The notes: a model not told the origin generated them from the letters alone. A stretch of 61,764 nt of DNA from Oscillatoriales cyanobacterium USR001 (GCA_001698425.1 MBRE01000067.1:1-61764), one strand, 5' to 3'. Shown: positions 34,816-43,458, numbered from the stretch's first letter. Made by a program: numbers and translations.

Positions 34816-35430
34816 ATGACTATTGCAGTTACAGAAAATATTCAATCGCTTAATGATGTAGAGAAAAAGTTAGGTCTGCGCCGATCGCACGATCCAGACT
34901 TCTTTATGGAATGGCGTAGAGATTTTGCAGAATTAGGAGATACTGAAAAAATAACTTTAGATCGGATCAAGCAATCATATTTACATCATATTACTGAAGG
35001 CTTTTTGTCTGAGGGGATGGTAAATTTGTTGATAGTTTCACCGTTACTATTTTTGGCAGGTTTTCTGGAATCTCCTTTTAGTTTGCGAAGTGAGCATTCA
35101 GTTGAGATTAGCGATCGCAGTGGTAGTGTTACTTATCACGGTCGAATTGATGCTTTAGTTTTGAATAACAACTTATGGATAGTTTTAATTGAAGCAAAGC
35201 GTTCTAGTTTTTCATTTTTAGTAGCAGTACCACAAGCTCTTACCTACATGATGGCAAGCCCAAATGGTGATAAACCAACCTATGCACTCGTCACCAACGG
35301 CGATCATTTTATGTTTGTTAAGCTGCAACAATCGCAATACGATCTTTCTGATGATTTTTCGCTTTTTAAGCGATCGCACAATGAACTCTATTCCGTGCTT
35401 CAAATTCTAAAATCCTTGAACACGGATTAA
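34816..35430 (+). CDS. Small PD-(D/E)XK protein resembling the HsdR N-terminal domain
   Basis: 204 residues with the layout of the N-terminal nuclease domain of type I restriction subunits but no helicase. The catalytic pattern is GRIDALVLNN followed by LIEAKRS (about residues 110-132): an aspartate, then E-x-K on the next strand. The preceding region (VSPLLFLAGFL) and the following PQALTYMMASP and ALVTNGDHFMFVKLQ match the family. It could supply DNA cleavage to the helicase/methylase, or be an independent cassette. The final codons NTD-stop come from the repeat that follows. Confidence 0.78.
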   Translation: MTIAVTENIQSLNDVEKKLGLRRSHDPDFFMEWRRDFAELGDTEKITLDRIKQSYLHHITEGFLSEGMVNLLIVSPLLFLAGFLESPFSLRSEHSVEISDRSGSVTYHGRIDALVLNNNLWIVLIEAKRSSFSFLVAVPQALTYMMASPNGDKPTYALVTNGDHFMFVKLQQSQYDLSDDFSLFKRSHNELYSVLQILKSLNTD

Positions 35431-35554
35431 AGGGATTACGCGGATTGCGCGGATTTTTTGATTTTTTGGGATGGAAGGCTATATAATTAAAACAAATAAA
35501 ATCCGTGCAATCCTTTAATCCATATAATCCGTGATTCAGACGTTGTTTTGATAT
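35417..35554. repeat. Island palindromic repeat, copy 2
   Basis: Nearly the same sequence as copy 1, including the trailing GATTCAGACGTTGTTTTGAT, which runs directly into the methylase ATG at 35553. It provides the end of the upstream frame and the leader of the next. Confidence 0.88.
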
Positions 35555-38500
35555 GAACCTAACCATCTTTAATCAATCAGACTTTTTACCAGCTTTACGC
35601 ACTTTTTTTGCGGCGTTGCAAGTGCCGATCGCCTCTGTAACCAATGCGCCAATTCCTGCTAGGGATATTCTCACTAATACTTACCGCGATCGCGAATCTT
35701 TTCGGCTGATTGATGATGTTTATTTTTTAGGGATGGTTGATGATGCTGCGTTTCGGGGTGGTAAGAGTTTAGCGATTGATAAAATTAAGTCTGATTATGA
35801 TGGGATTATCATTTTTGGGGTGACTTTAAATAATCGTGAAGGTGGTTTATTGCCAACGCGATCGCAGTTAGCAGAAATAGCACGCGCATTTAATCGGGAG
35901 TTTTGCTATACGCCTGTCGTAGTTGTGTTTAAGTATGGCGAATATCTAGCATTTGCCAATACAGAGAGATTAAAATATAAGCGCGATCGGGAAGGGGAAA
36001 AGGCGGGGAAAGTAACGCTGTTACGGGATATTGATATTAAGCAGCCCCATTCGGGACATGAGAAAATTTTGGCGGATCTCAAGATTCCCAATGCAGGTAA
36101 AGATCGGGTAGATTCCTTTGACAAGTTATATAAATATTGGCAAAAGGTACTTGATGTCAGCCTATTAAATAAGCAGTTTTATAAAGAGGTTGCGACTTGG
36201 TATTTTTATGCTTGTAAACAGGTGGTTTTCCCGAAGGATGCTAAGGACAATCAAGAGAGCTTAATTAGGTTAATTACACGGTTGATGTTTGTGTGGTTCC
36301 TTAAGGAGAAAGGGTTAGTTCCTGATGCTTTGTTTGATCAGCAAGATATTCAGTCGATTCTCAAGAGTTTAGAACCGCAGGAAAGCACCTATTACAAGGC
36401 AATTTTGCAGAATTTATTCTTTGCAACGCTGAATACAGAAAGTAAGCGGGAATTTATTAAGCGATCGGGTAGTCAGAGCCATCATTACATGGTGCATAAT
36501 GTATTCCGCTATGAGGGCTATTTCCAAGAATCTAAACAGGTAATCGATCGCTATTTTGCCGATATTCCTTTTTTGAATGGTGGTTTGTTTGAGTGTTTGG
36601 ATGTTCCGCCGCAGAAGGGTAAGTCTGAGCCTGAGATTAGAATTGATGGGTTTAGCGATAATCCTAAAAATCCTTTGTCAGTTCCTAATGAGTTATTTTT
36701 TGGTGATTGGCAGGATGTGGATCTAAATGCAGATTTTGGCACGAGTCGCAAGAAATATCAGGTGCGCGGTTTAATTAAAATCTTTAAGAACTATAAGTTT
36801 ACGATCGCTGAAAATACACCTTTTGAGGAAGATGTGGCGCTTGATCCTGAGTTATTGGGGCAGGTATTTGAGAATTTATTGGCGGCTTACAATCCTGAAA
36901 CCCAAACGACGGCGCGGAAGCAAACGGGTTCTTTTTATACGCCCCGTGAGATTGTTAATTACATGGTAGATGAGAGTTTGATTGCTTATCTCAAGAATCA
37001 GATTGATCCCCCCCAGCCCCCCTTAGAAAGGGGGGAGAAGAGTCTGGAAGTCCCCCTTAAAAGGGAAGAGAAGAGTCTGGAAGTCCCCCTTTTTAAGGGG
37101 GATTTAGGGGGATCTCTTGATGCTAAACTTCGCCATTTACTTTCCTATACCGATGAATCGCATCAGTTTACAGAATCAGAAGTTGAGCGTTTAATTCAGG
37201 CTTTGGATAATTGCAAAATTCTCGATCCTGCTTGTGGTTCGGGGGCTTTCCCAATGGGTGTTTTGCAGAAAATGGTGCATATTTTGGCAAAGCTCGATCC
37301 TCATAATGAACGCTGGAGAAATCAACAAAGGGAAAGGGAAATTTTGCCTGTTTTGGCTGATTTGCAACAGGCCCAAAAGATTAGTTATGAGCAAGCAAGG
37401 GAGGCGGCGGTTAGTCAGTTACAGGAACGTCTTAATCAGATTGAGGATGATTTTGCTAATAACGAGAAGGACTATCCGCGTAAGTTGTTTTTGATTGAGA
37501 ATTGTATTTATGGGGTGGATATTCAGCCCATCGCTTTACAGATTACAAAGTTACGTTGTTTTATTTCGCTGATTGTTGAACAAAAGGTAGACAATAACCA
37601 ACCGAATCGGGGGATTTTGCCTTTGCCAAATTTGGAAACAAAGTTTGTGGCGGCGAATAGTTTGATTAGTTTGCCACTTCAGATGAGTTTGCGGAGTCAG
37701 GCGGTTCAGGAAAGGGAAAAGGAGTTAAAGGAGGTTCGGCAAAAGCATTTTATGGCACGATCAAAGGCGACTAAGGATAAGTATCGTCTGCGTGATGAAG
37801 AGTTACGTAATGAGATTAGAGATTTGTTGAAGGATACGGGGTTAGAGGTGGCTTTGGCTGATAGTTTGGCACGATGGAATCCTTATAATCAAAATACTTC
37901 GGCGGATTTTTTCGATCCTAAGTGGATGTTTGGGATTGCTGATGGTTTTGATATTGCGATCGGCAATCCGCCTTATGTGAGACAGGAGCAAATTAAGGAA
38001 TTTAAGCCAATTTTACAAAAGCAATTTTCTTGTTATACGGGTGTTGCCGATTTATTTGTTTATTTCTTTGAGCGTGGCTATCAGTTACTAAATACTGGCG
38101 GCGTTTTGAGTTATATCTGCTCAAATAAATATTTCCGTTCGGGGTATGGCGAAAAGTTGCGCGATTTTCTTGGCAAAAATACGACAATTCAGCAGCTTAT
38201 TGATTTTGGTGATACGGATGTTTTTACTGCTATTGCTTATCCCAGCATTATTTTATTTAGTAAGGAAAAGGCTAGTAAGGATACACAGTTAAAGGCTCTT
38301 TCATGGCAGCAAACGGAATCTTTAAATGATTTTCCTACTGTGTTTAATGCTCAAAATTTCTTAATGCCACAATCTGAACTTAAAGCTGACGGCTGGCGAT
38401 TAGAAAATACACAGGTTTTAGGTTTATTGGCAAAGTTGAGAAATGCTGGTAAGCCTTTGGGAGAATATGTAAATGGTAAATTTTATTATGGGATTAAGAC

Positions 38501-39221
38501 AGGTTTTAATGAGGCTTTTGTAATTGATCGAGCAACAAGAGATAAATTAATCGCTGAACATCGATCGTCTGCTGAAGTTATTAAGCCCTTTTTACGAGGT
38601 CGTGATGTTAAAAGATGGAGAATTGAATATCAAGATTTATGGTTAATTTTTGCAAAAAGAGGTCTTGATCTTAAAAAGTATCCTGCAATTGAAAATCACT
38701 TGAATTTATATAGGAATCAACTAGAATCTAGATCTAGTACAGGACATCAATGGTTTGAATTGCAAGCTTCTCCTGCGGAAGTTGATAGATTTGAGAAAAC
38801 TAAAATAATTTATCCAGATATTTATGAACATCAAAGCTTTGCAATTGACACATTAGGTTATTACGCAGGAAATACTTGCTACTTTATTCCAACAGAAGAA
38901 ATATGGCTTTGTGGTGTTCTAAATTCTCAGTTAATTGAGTGGTTTTATTCGATGATTTCTAACTCTATTCGAGGTGGTTATCTGAGAGCATTTAGCGACT
39001 ATATGAAGCAAATCCCCATCCCCCCTGCTACCGAAGCAGAACAAAAAGCAATAGAAACCCTTGTCCAGAAATGCCTTGAAGCCAAAGGTCAAAACGTCAC
39101 CCAATGGGAACAGGAAATAGACGAAATAGTGGCGCGGCTGTATGGATTGAGTGACGAAGAGATGCAGATAATAAAAAGTCAGAATCGCGGATTATACGGA
39201 TTAAAGGATTGCGCGGATTAG
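35553..39221 (+). CDS. Eco57I-like adenine-specific DNA methylase of a restriction-modification system
   Basis: 1222 residues. The SAM motif I is DPACGSGAFPMGVLQ near 557 and the catalytic motif IV NPPYVRQEQ near 803, marking N6-adenine methylation. The C-terminal part (FVIDRATRDKLI, VIKPFLRGRDVKRW, GGYLRAFSDYMKQIPIP) is the target-recognition region of the type IIG/Eco57I group. No PD-(D/E)XK motif is obvious in the N-terminal 500 residues, so cleavage may come from the PLD or small nuclease gene. A palindromic insert (37007-37113) adds repeats of PPLERGEKSLEVPL type at about 485-520, and the last 14 residues derive from the island repeat. Confidence 0.88.
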   Translation: MNLTIFNQSDFLPALRTFFAALQVPIASVTNAPIPARDILTNTYRDRESFRLIDDVYFLGMVDDAAFRGGKSLAIDKIKSDYDGIIIFGVTLNNREGGLLPTRSQLAEIARAFNREFCYTPVVVVFKYGEYLAFANTERLKYKRDREGEKAGKVTLLRDIDIKQPHSGHEKILADLKIPNAGKDRVDSFDKLYKYWQKVLDVSLLNKQFYKEVATWYFYACKQVVFPKDAKDNQESLIRLITRLMFVWFLKEKGLVPDALFDQQDIQSILKSLEPQESTYYKAILQNLFFATLNTESKREFIKRSGSQSHHYMVHNVFRYEGYFQESKQVIDRYFADIPFLNGGLFECLDVPPQKGKSEPEIRIDGFSDNPKNPLSVPNELFFGDWQDVDLNADFGTSRKKYQVRGLIKIFKNYKFTIAENTPFEEDVALDPELLGQVFENLLAAYNPETQTTARKQTGSFYTPREIVNYMVDESLIAYLKNQIDPPQPPLERGEKSLEVPLKREEKSLEVPLFKGDLGGSLDAKLRHLLSYTDESHQFTESEVERLIQALDNCKILDPACGSGAFPMGVLQKMVHILAKLDPHNERWRNQQREREILPVLADLQQAQKISYEQAREAAVSQLQERLNQIEDDFANNEKDYPRKLFLIENCIYGVDIQPIALQITKLRCFISLIVEQKVDNNQPNRGILPLPNLETKFVAANSLISLPLQMSLRSQAVQEREKELKEVRQKHFMARSKATKDKYRLRDEELRNEIRDLLKDTGLEVALADSLARWNPYNQNTSADFFDPKWMFGIADGFDIAIGNPPYVRQEQIKEFKPILQKQFSCYTGVADLFVYFFERGYQLLNTGGVLSYICSNKYFRSGYGEKLRDFLGKNTTIQQLIDFGDTDVFTAIAYPSIILFSKEKASKDTQLKALSWQQTESLNDFPTVFNAQNFLMPQSELKADGWRLENTQVLGLLAKLRNAGKPLGEYVNGKFYYGIKTGFNEAFVIDRATRDKLIAEHRSSAEVIKPFLRGRDVKRWRIEYQDLWLIFAKRGLDLKKYPAIENHLNLYRNQLESRSSTGHQWFELQASPAEVDRFEKTKIIYPDIYEHQSFAIDTLGYYAGNTCYFIPTEEIWLCGVLNSQLIEWFYSMISNSIRGGYLRAFSDYMKQIPIPPATEAEQKAIETLVQKCLEAKGQNVTQWEQEIDEIVARLYGLSDEEMQIIKSQNRGLYGLKDCAD
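37007..37113. repeat. Protein-coding palindromic insert in the methylase
   Basis: Three imperfect copies of a C-run/G-run palindrome (CCCCTTAGAAAGGGGGG-like), translated as PPLERGEKSLEVPL, VPLKREEKSLEVPL and VPLFKGDLGG. It is multiple-of-three in length and sits in a predicted linker. A similar shorter insert is in pheT at about 5405-5425. Confidence 0.8.
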
Positions 39222-39383
39222 ATTATCTGATATAGTGACAGATAAGTGAAATACTGAACACGGATTTTATAGGATTGCACAGATTACACAGATTTTTGGA
39301 TTAAAATAAATTAAAATCTGTGAAATCAGCGTAATCCATCTAATCCGTGATTCAGACCTCTTTATTTAATCCGCGTTCAAACA
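39174..39383. repeat. Island palindromic repeat, copy 3 (two sub-blocks)
   Basis: Sub-block one (39174-39221) overlaps the methylase C-terminus and starts AAAAGTCAGAATCGCGGATT; sub-block two (39252-39360) is a divergent full palindrome ending ATCTAATCCGTGATTCAGAC, reaching the GxxExxY start. Confidence 0.82.
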
Positions 39384-39384
39384 C

Positions 39385-39768
39385 ATGGAATTAAAACACC
39401 AAGACATCACCCAAAAAATCATCGGCGCATCCTTTGAAGTCCACAAATTCTTTGGTAACGGCTTCCAAGAAGTAATCTATCAACGCGCCCTAGCCTACGA
39501 GTTTCATCAAGCAGGATTAACCTTTGCCAGAGAAATCGAACAACAAATCTATTATAAAAACCTACCCGAACCAATCGGTACACGCCGGGCTGATTTTGTC
39601 GTTGAAGAAAAAGTATTAGTCGAACTAAAAGCAGTAATTCAACTTGAAGACGTACACCTAGCCCAAGTATTAAATTATCTCAAAGCATATAGACTAGAAG
39701 TTGGATTATTGATTAACTTTGGCAGTAAAAGTTTGACCTTTAAGAGATTAGTGTTAAATAACAAATAA
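39385..39768 (+). CDS. GxxExxY-family PD-(D/E)XK-like protein
   Basis: A 127-residue protein with the name-giving motif GFQEVIY at residues 26-32 and the nuclease-like pair RRADFVVEEKVLVELKAV (about 73-90: aspartate, then E-L-K). These proteins have a restriction-endonuclease fold and unknown role, and are often found beside repeated DNA. No ribosome-binding site precedes the ATG, which immediately follows repeat copy 3; repeat copy 4 begins within its last codons. It belongs to the island by position, but there is no evidence that it functions with the methylase. Confidence 0.85.
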   Translation: MELKHQDITQKIIGASFEVHKFFGNGFQEVIYQRALAYEFHQAGLTFAREIEQQIYYKNLPEPIGTRRADFVVEEKVLVELKAVIQLEDVHLAQVLNYLKAYRLEVGLLINFGSKSLTFKRLVLNNK

Positions 39769-39930
39769 AAGTCAGAATCGCGGATTATAAGGATTACGCT
39801 GATTACACGGATTTTTTTCATCCGTGAAATCCTTTAATCCGTCTAATCCGTGATACGGATTTGTTTCATCCGCTAAGATCACCAAAATCTGCGTAATCCT
39901 TTAATCCGTCTAATCCGTGATTCTGACCTT
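39767..39930. repeat. Island palindromic repeat, copy 4
   Basis: Starts with the same 23 bases as the methylase-end copy (AAAAGTCAGAATCGCGGATT...) and contains two right arms (CCTTTAATCCGTCTAATCCG occurs twice). It ends five bases before the stop of the lyase-like gene. Confidence 0.85.
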
Positions 39931-39934
39931 CACT

Positions 39935-41170
39935 TCACAATTCCGCCGGCCCCACAGCATCGATCGCCGCCTCCAACGCGATCGCAATATGAGCCCAATG
40001 CGTACCCCCTTGACAAAAAGCAATATAAGGTTCCCGCAGCGGCCCATCCGCCGAAAACTCCGACGTACTTCCATCAATAAAAGTCCCACCAGCCATCACC
40101 AATTGACTGTCATATCCCGGCATCGATGCAGGCACTGGATCTAAATAAGAACCAACCGGAGAATTTTGCTGAATCACCCGACAAAAAGCAATTAACTTTT
40201 CAGGAGAACCAAACTGAATCGCTTGAATTATATCCCGTCTTTTTGCCATAGGCATCGGATTTACCTTATAACCTAAATTATCAAAAACATAACTCGTTAA
40301 ATGATTCCCCTTCATCGCTTCTCCCACAAATTGCGGGGCCAAAAATAAACCTTGAAATAACAAACGATTCAAATCAAAAGTCGCACCACCACCACTACCA
40401 ATTCCCGGCGCAGTCAACCGACAAGTCGCCGCCTCCACTAAATCCGCCCTCCCCGCCACATAACCCCCAGCAGGCACGATCGTACCCCCCGGATTTTTAA
40501 TCAACGAACCAGCAATCAAATCCGCACCCACCGCCGGCGGTTCGCACTCATCCACAAATTCCCCGTAACAATTATCTACAAAGCAAATTGTGTTAGAATT
40601 CTGATGCTTGACTATGTGAACGATTTTTTCAATATCAGAAATTGATAAACTCGCTCGCCAAGAATAGCCGCAGGAACGTTGGATCAAAACCAGGCGAGTC
40701 CTGTCTGTCACCGCAGACTTCAACGCCTCCCAGTCCACGCTTCCGTCCTTACTCAGAGGCAACTCGCGGTAACTAATGCCAAATTCAATCAGAGAACCTT
40801 GACCTTGACCCCGCAGACCGATAACTTCTTCGAGGGTATCGTAGGGAGCCCCCGCCACCGCCAGCATTTCGTCGCCGGGACGGAGATTACCAAACAAAGC
40901 ACAGGCGATCGCGTGAGTTCCCGAAACAAACTGCACTCGCACCGCAGCAGCTTCGGCCCCCACAATTTCCGCAAACACCCGGTCGAAAGTCTCACGCCCC
41001 AAATCGTCGTGACCGTAACCCGTAACCCCCGCAAAATGGTGGACACCTACACGATGGTGGCTAAACGCCCCGATCGTTCGTTTAAGATTTTGCTTGACTG
41101 TAGCGCCAATTCCAGAAAAAATCTGAAAGAGTGCTTGTTCTGCTTCTTGTAGTCGTTCAGCGCTATTCAT
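39935..41170 (-). CDS. Methionine gamma-lyase-family (aluminum-resistance-like) PLP protein
   Basis: About 411 residues from ATG 41170 (MNSAERLQEAEQALFQI) behind AGGTGAAG; the longer open frame would run into the divergent desaturase. This is the Cys/Met-metabolism PLP family often annotated aluminum resistance protein: FAGVTGYGHDDLGRE, FVSGTHAIACALFG, CFVDNCYGEFVDE and the PLP lysine in SLIKNPGGT. Reactions in this branch are unproven. Its 3' end carries the right-hand direct repeat of the island and ends right beside repeat copy 4. Confidence 0.9.
   Translation of the reverse strand: MNSAERLQEAEQALFQIFSGIGATVKQNLKRTIGAFSHHRVGVHHFAGVTGYGHDDLGRETFDRVFAEIVGAEAAAVRVQFVSGTHAIACALFGNLRPGDEMLAVAGAPYDTLEEVIGLRGQGQGSLIEFGISYRELPLSKDGSVDWEALKSAVTDRTRLVLIQRSCGYSWRASLSISDIEKIVHIVKHQNSNTICFVDNCYGEFVDECEPPAVGADLIAGSLIKNPGGTIVPAGGYVAGRADLVEAATCRLTAPGIGSGGGATFDLNRLLFQGLFLAPQFVGEAMKGNHLTSYVFDNLGYKVNPMPMAKRRDIIQAIQFGSPEKLIAFCRVIQQNSPVGSYLDPVPASMPGYDSQLVMAGGTFIDGSTSEFSADGPLREPYIAFCQGGTHWAHIAIALEAAIDAVGPAEL
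39978..40007. repeat. Right direct repeat (in the lyase-like gene 3' end)
   Basis: Matches 30804-30833 at 28 of 30 positions in the same orientation; encodes GTHWAHIAIA in the intact gene. Confidence 0.55.
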
Positions 41171-41248
41171 CTTCACCTGCCTCACTATTCTGAGTGCGGT
41201 GTTTATTATGGCCGAGAATCGGTCAATATTCATAAACCCATTATCTGC

Positions 41249-42067
41249 ATGACGATCGCAACTTCCACAAAACTTAGCCCAGATTGGACAATCATCGGCT
41301 TTATGGCATTTCTCCATGCTGGAGCCTTATTTGCTCTCCTGCCCAGTAACTTTAGCTGGCCAGCCATCTTTCTCACCCTATTTATGCACTGGGTAACAGG
41401 CGGCTTAGGCATTACCTTGGGATTTCACCGCTTAGTCACCCACCGCAGTTTCCAGACCCCAAAATGGCTGGAATACTTCTTAGTTTTTTGCGGTACTCTC
41501 TCTTGCCAAGGCGGTCCCATTGACTGGGTAGGAATGCACCGCTTACACCACGCATATTCCGATACTGCACCGGACCCCCACGATTCTAACCAAGGTTTTT
41601 GGTGGAGTCACATGGGTTGGATGCTTTACAAACTCCCAATTAGAGAGCAAGTTCCTCGTTACACCAAAGATATTGCAGAAGACCCCGTTTATAAATTTTT
41701 CCAAAACTACTTTATTCCGATTCAATTTGCCTTTGGTTTTTTGCTCTATTTCTTGGGCGGCTGGCCTTTCGTAGTTTGGGGAGTTTTTGCCCGAATTGTG
41801 ATAGTCTTTCATTGCACTTGGTTTGTTAACAGTGCTACCCATAAATTTGGCTATCGCACCTACGATGCAGGCGATCGCTCTACTAACTGTTGGTGGGTAG
41901 CTGTCCTAACCTATGGTGAAGGCTGGCATAACAATCACCACGCTTTTCAATACTCGGCTCGTCACGGTTTGAAATGGTGGGAAATTGATATAACCTGGAT
42001 GACAATTAAACTTTTGCAAACCCTTGGTTTAGCTACCAAAATTAAACTCGCAGAAGCAGAAAATTAG
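41249..42067 (+). CDS. desC: Acyl-lipid/acyl-CoA delta-9-type fatty acid desaturase, copy 1
   Basis: A 272-residue membrane di-iron enzyme introducing a double bond into membrane lipid acyl chains. The three histidine clusters are present: HRLVTHR, HRLHHAYSD and HNNHHAF. Four hydrophobic segments are visible, for example GFMAFLHAGALFALL and FAFGFLLYFLGGWPFVVWG. Length is normal for DesC. It is divergent from the lyase-like gene with about 80 bases between starts, and is followed by a paralogue. Substrate position delta-9 follows from family, not from this sequence alone. Confidence 0.9.
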   Translation: MTIATSTKLSPDWTIIGFMAFLHAGALFALLPSNFSWPAIFLTLFMHWVTGGLGITLGFHRLVTHRSFQTPKWLEYFLVFCGTLSCQGGPIDWVGMHRLHHAYSDTAPDPHDSNQGFWWSHMGWMLYKLPIREQVPRYTKDIAEDPVYKFFQNYFIPIQFAFGFLLYFLGGWPFVVWGVFARIVIVFHCTWFVNSATHKFGYRTYDAGDRSTNCWWVAVLTYGEGWHNNHHAFQYSARHGLKWWEIDITWMTIKLLQTLGLATKIKLAEAEN

Positions 42068-42196
42068 TGTTTGGTAATTGGTAATGGGTAATTGGTAAAA
42101 ATCTATTACCGATTGCCTCACACCAACCCGTTGCCTAAAACCTCCACTAAACAAAAAGAATCTTTTACTCCCCAAAACTTTTTATCCACATCGAGC

Positions 42197-43009
42197 ATGA
42201 CAATTGCCATTGAACCCAAACTAGAACTCAATTGGACGCACATTATTAGTTTGGCAGTAGTTCACATCGGAGCTCTGTGCGCCCTATTCCCAAGTAATTT
42301 TAACTGGTATGCCATTAGTTTAGCGATTATTCTGCACTGGGTAACAGGCGGTTTAGGCATCACTTTAGGATGGCATCGTTTAGTTAGTCACCGCAGTTTT
42401 CAAACACCAAAATGGGTTGAGTATTTTCTAGTTTTCTGCGGTGTTCTTTCTGGCCAAGGTGGAGTAATTCACTGGGTAGGATTACACCGCATCCACCACC
42501 AACACTCAGATCAAGGAGTCTTAGACCCTCACGATTCCCGTCGTGGCTTTTGGTGGAGTCACATTGGTTGGATGTTTTATCACTGTCCGGCTCTCGATCA
42601 TATTTCTCGCTACACAAAAGACATAGCTGACGACCCAGTTTATAAGTTCTTTCAAAATTATTTTCTCCCAATTCAAATTGCTTTTGGCCTTTTGCTATTG
42701 TTAATCGGTGGTTGGCCTTTTGTAATTTGGGCAATATTTGTGCGTTTAGCTTTGGTATATCATTGCACTTGGTTTGTGAATAGTGCTACTCACAAGTTTG
42801 GCTATCGTACTTATGAGACGAGTGATAGTTCTACTAACTGTTGGTGGGTGGCTCTAGTTACTTACGGTGAAGGCTGGCACAACAATCACCATGCTTTTCA
42901 ATATTCGGCTCGTCACGGTTTGAAATGGTGGGAAATTGATTTAACTTGGATGACTATTCAGTTGTTACAAGTGGTTGGTTTGGCTACTCAGGTGAAGTTG
43001 GTTCAGTAA
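42197..43009 (+). CDS. desC: Delta-9-type fatty acid desaturase, copy 2
   Basis: 270 residues from ATG 42197 (MTIAIEPKLELNWTHI), aligned with its neighbour's start; the longer frame adds 35 residues without resemblance. Histidine clusters HRLVSHR, HRIHHQHSD and HNNHHAF are intact. The two copies share most of their sequence, including the CTWFVNSATHKFGYRTY and GLKWWEID stretches, so this is a tandem duplication. The second histidine cluster and its surroundings (HWVGLHRIHHQHSDQG versus DWVGMHRLHHAYSDTA) are a main difference and could change substrate or regulation. Confidence 0.9.
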   Translation: MTIAIEPKLELNWTHIISLAVVHIGALCALFPSNFNWYAISLAIILHWVTGGLGITLGWHRLVSHRSFQTPKWVEYFLVFCGVLSGQGGVIHWVGLHRIHHQHSDQGVLDPHDSRRGFWWSHIGWMFYHCPALDHISRYTKDIADDPVYKFFQNYFLPIQIAFGLLLLLIGGWPFVIWAIFVRLALVYHCTWFVNSATHKFGYRTYETSDSSTNCWWVALVTYGEGWHNNHHAFQYSARHGLKWWEIDLTWMTIQLLQVVGLATQVKLVQ

Positions 43010-43028
43010 TCGAATAGTCATAGAACCA

Positions 43029-43106
43029 TTATTTATTTGGTTTGGCTTCTGTCCATCGGCGGTAAGTAGCGCTAGGATCGAAGTAGATATCCAGTTGTGA
43101 CCTCAT
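43029..43106 (-). CDS. Candidate 25-residue micro-ORF
   Basis: ATG 43106, with GGAG three bases upstream, opens a frame [18 protein letters not shown] ending in TEAKPNK. Amino acid composition is protein-like and it is divergent to nfu. It could equally be a remnant of a gene end. No family is recognised. Confidence 0.25.
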   Translation of the reverse strand: MRSQLDIYFDPSATYRRWTEAKPNK

Positions 43107-43128
43107 ATTCTCCAAAGGTAATTTAAAG

Positions 43129-43368
43129 ATGACAACACTAGCACTCACAAAAGAAAACGTGGAACAAGTTCTGGATGAGTTGCGACCTTACTTGATGTCC
43201 GATGGCGGGAATGTGGAACTGGTAGAGATTGAAGGCCCTGTGGTCCAACTCCGGCTACAAGGAGCCTGCGGTTCTTGTCCTAGTTCAGCCATGACTTTGA
43301 GAATGGGTATTGAACGCCGTCTCCGGGAAGCTATTCCTGAAATTGCGGAAGTGGAACAGGTGATGTAA
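43129..43368 (+). CDS. NifU C-terminal domain (Nfu) iron-sulfur scaffold
   Basis: A 79-residue stand-alone Nfu domain that carries and transfers Fe-S clusters, essential for photosystem I cluster supply in cyanobacteria (NfuA/NifU type). The pattern [20 protein letters not shown], then the cluster cysteines in [12 protein letters not shown], is complete. Length is standard. It converges on a high-light-inducible gene across a perfect bidirectional hairpin. Confidence 0.93.
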   Translation: MTTLALTKENVEQVLDELRPYLMSDGGNVELVEIEGPVVQLRLQGACGSCPSSAMTLRMGIERRLREAIPEIAEVEQVM

Positions 43369-43406
43369 GGCGACTATGTATTGAGATTTTCAGTTGACTG
43401 AAAATT

Positions 43407-43440
43407 TAGAAACCCGGTTTCTTTAAGAAACTGGGTTTTA
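43407..43440. repeat. Second copy of the AAACCCGGTTTCTT palindrome
   Basis: Adjacent inverted arms AAACCCGGTTTCTT and AAGAAACTGGGTTT form one hairpin; compare 2834-2902. Confidence 0.7.
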
Positions 43441-43458
43441 TTTGGTCTAATTTTAATT

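Noticed and set aside
31050..39221. A complete DISARM or BREX locus
   Set aside because: Only a helicase and a methylase resemble parts of these systems; DrmA, DrmB, PglZ and BrxC equivalents are absent.
40679..41152. 157-codon plus-strand frame opposite the lyase-like gene
   Set aside because: Antisense of conserved PLP-enzyme sequence; product is unlike any family.
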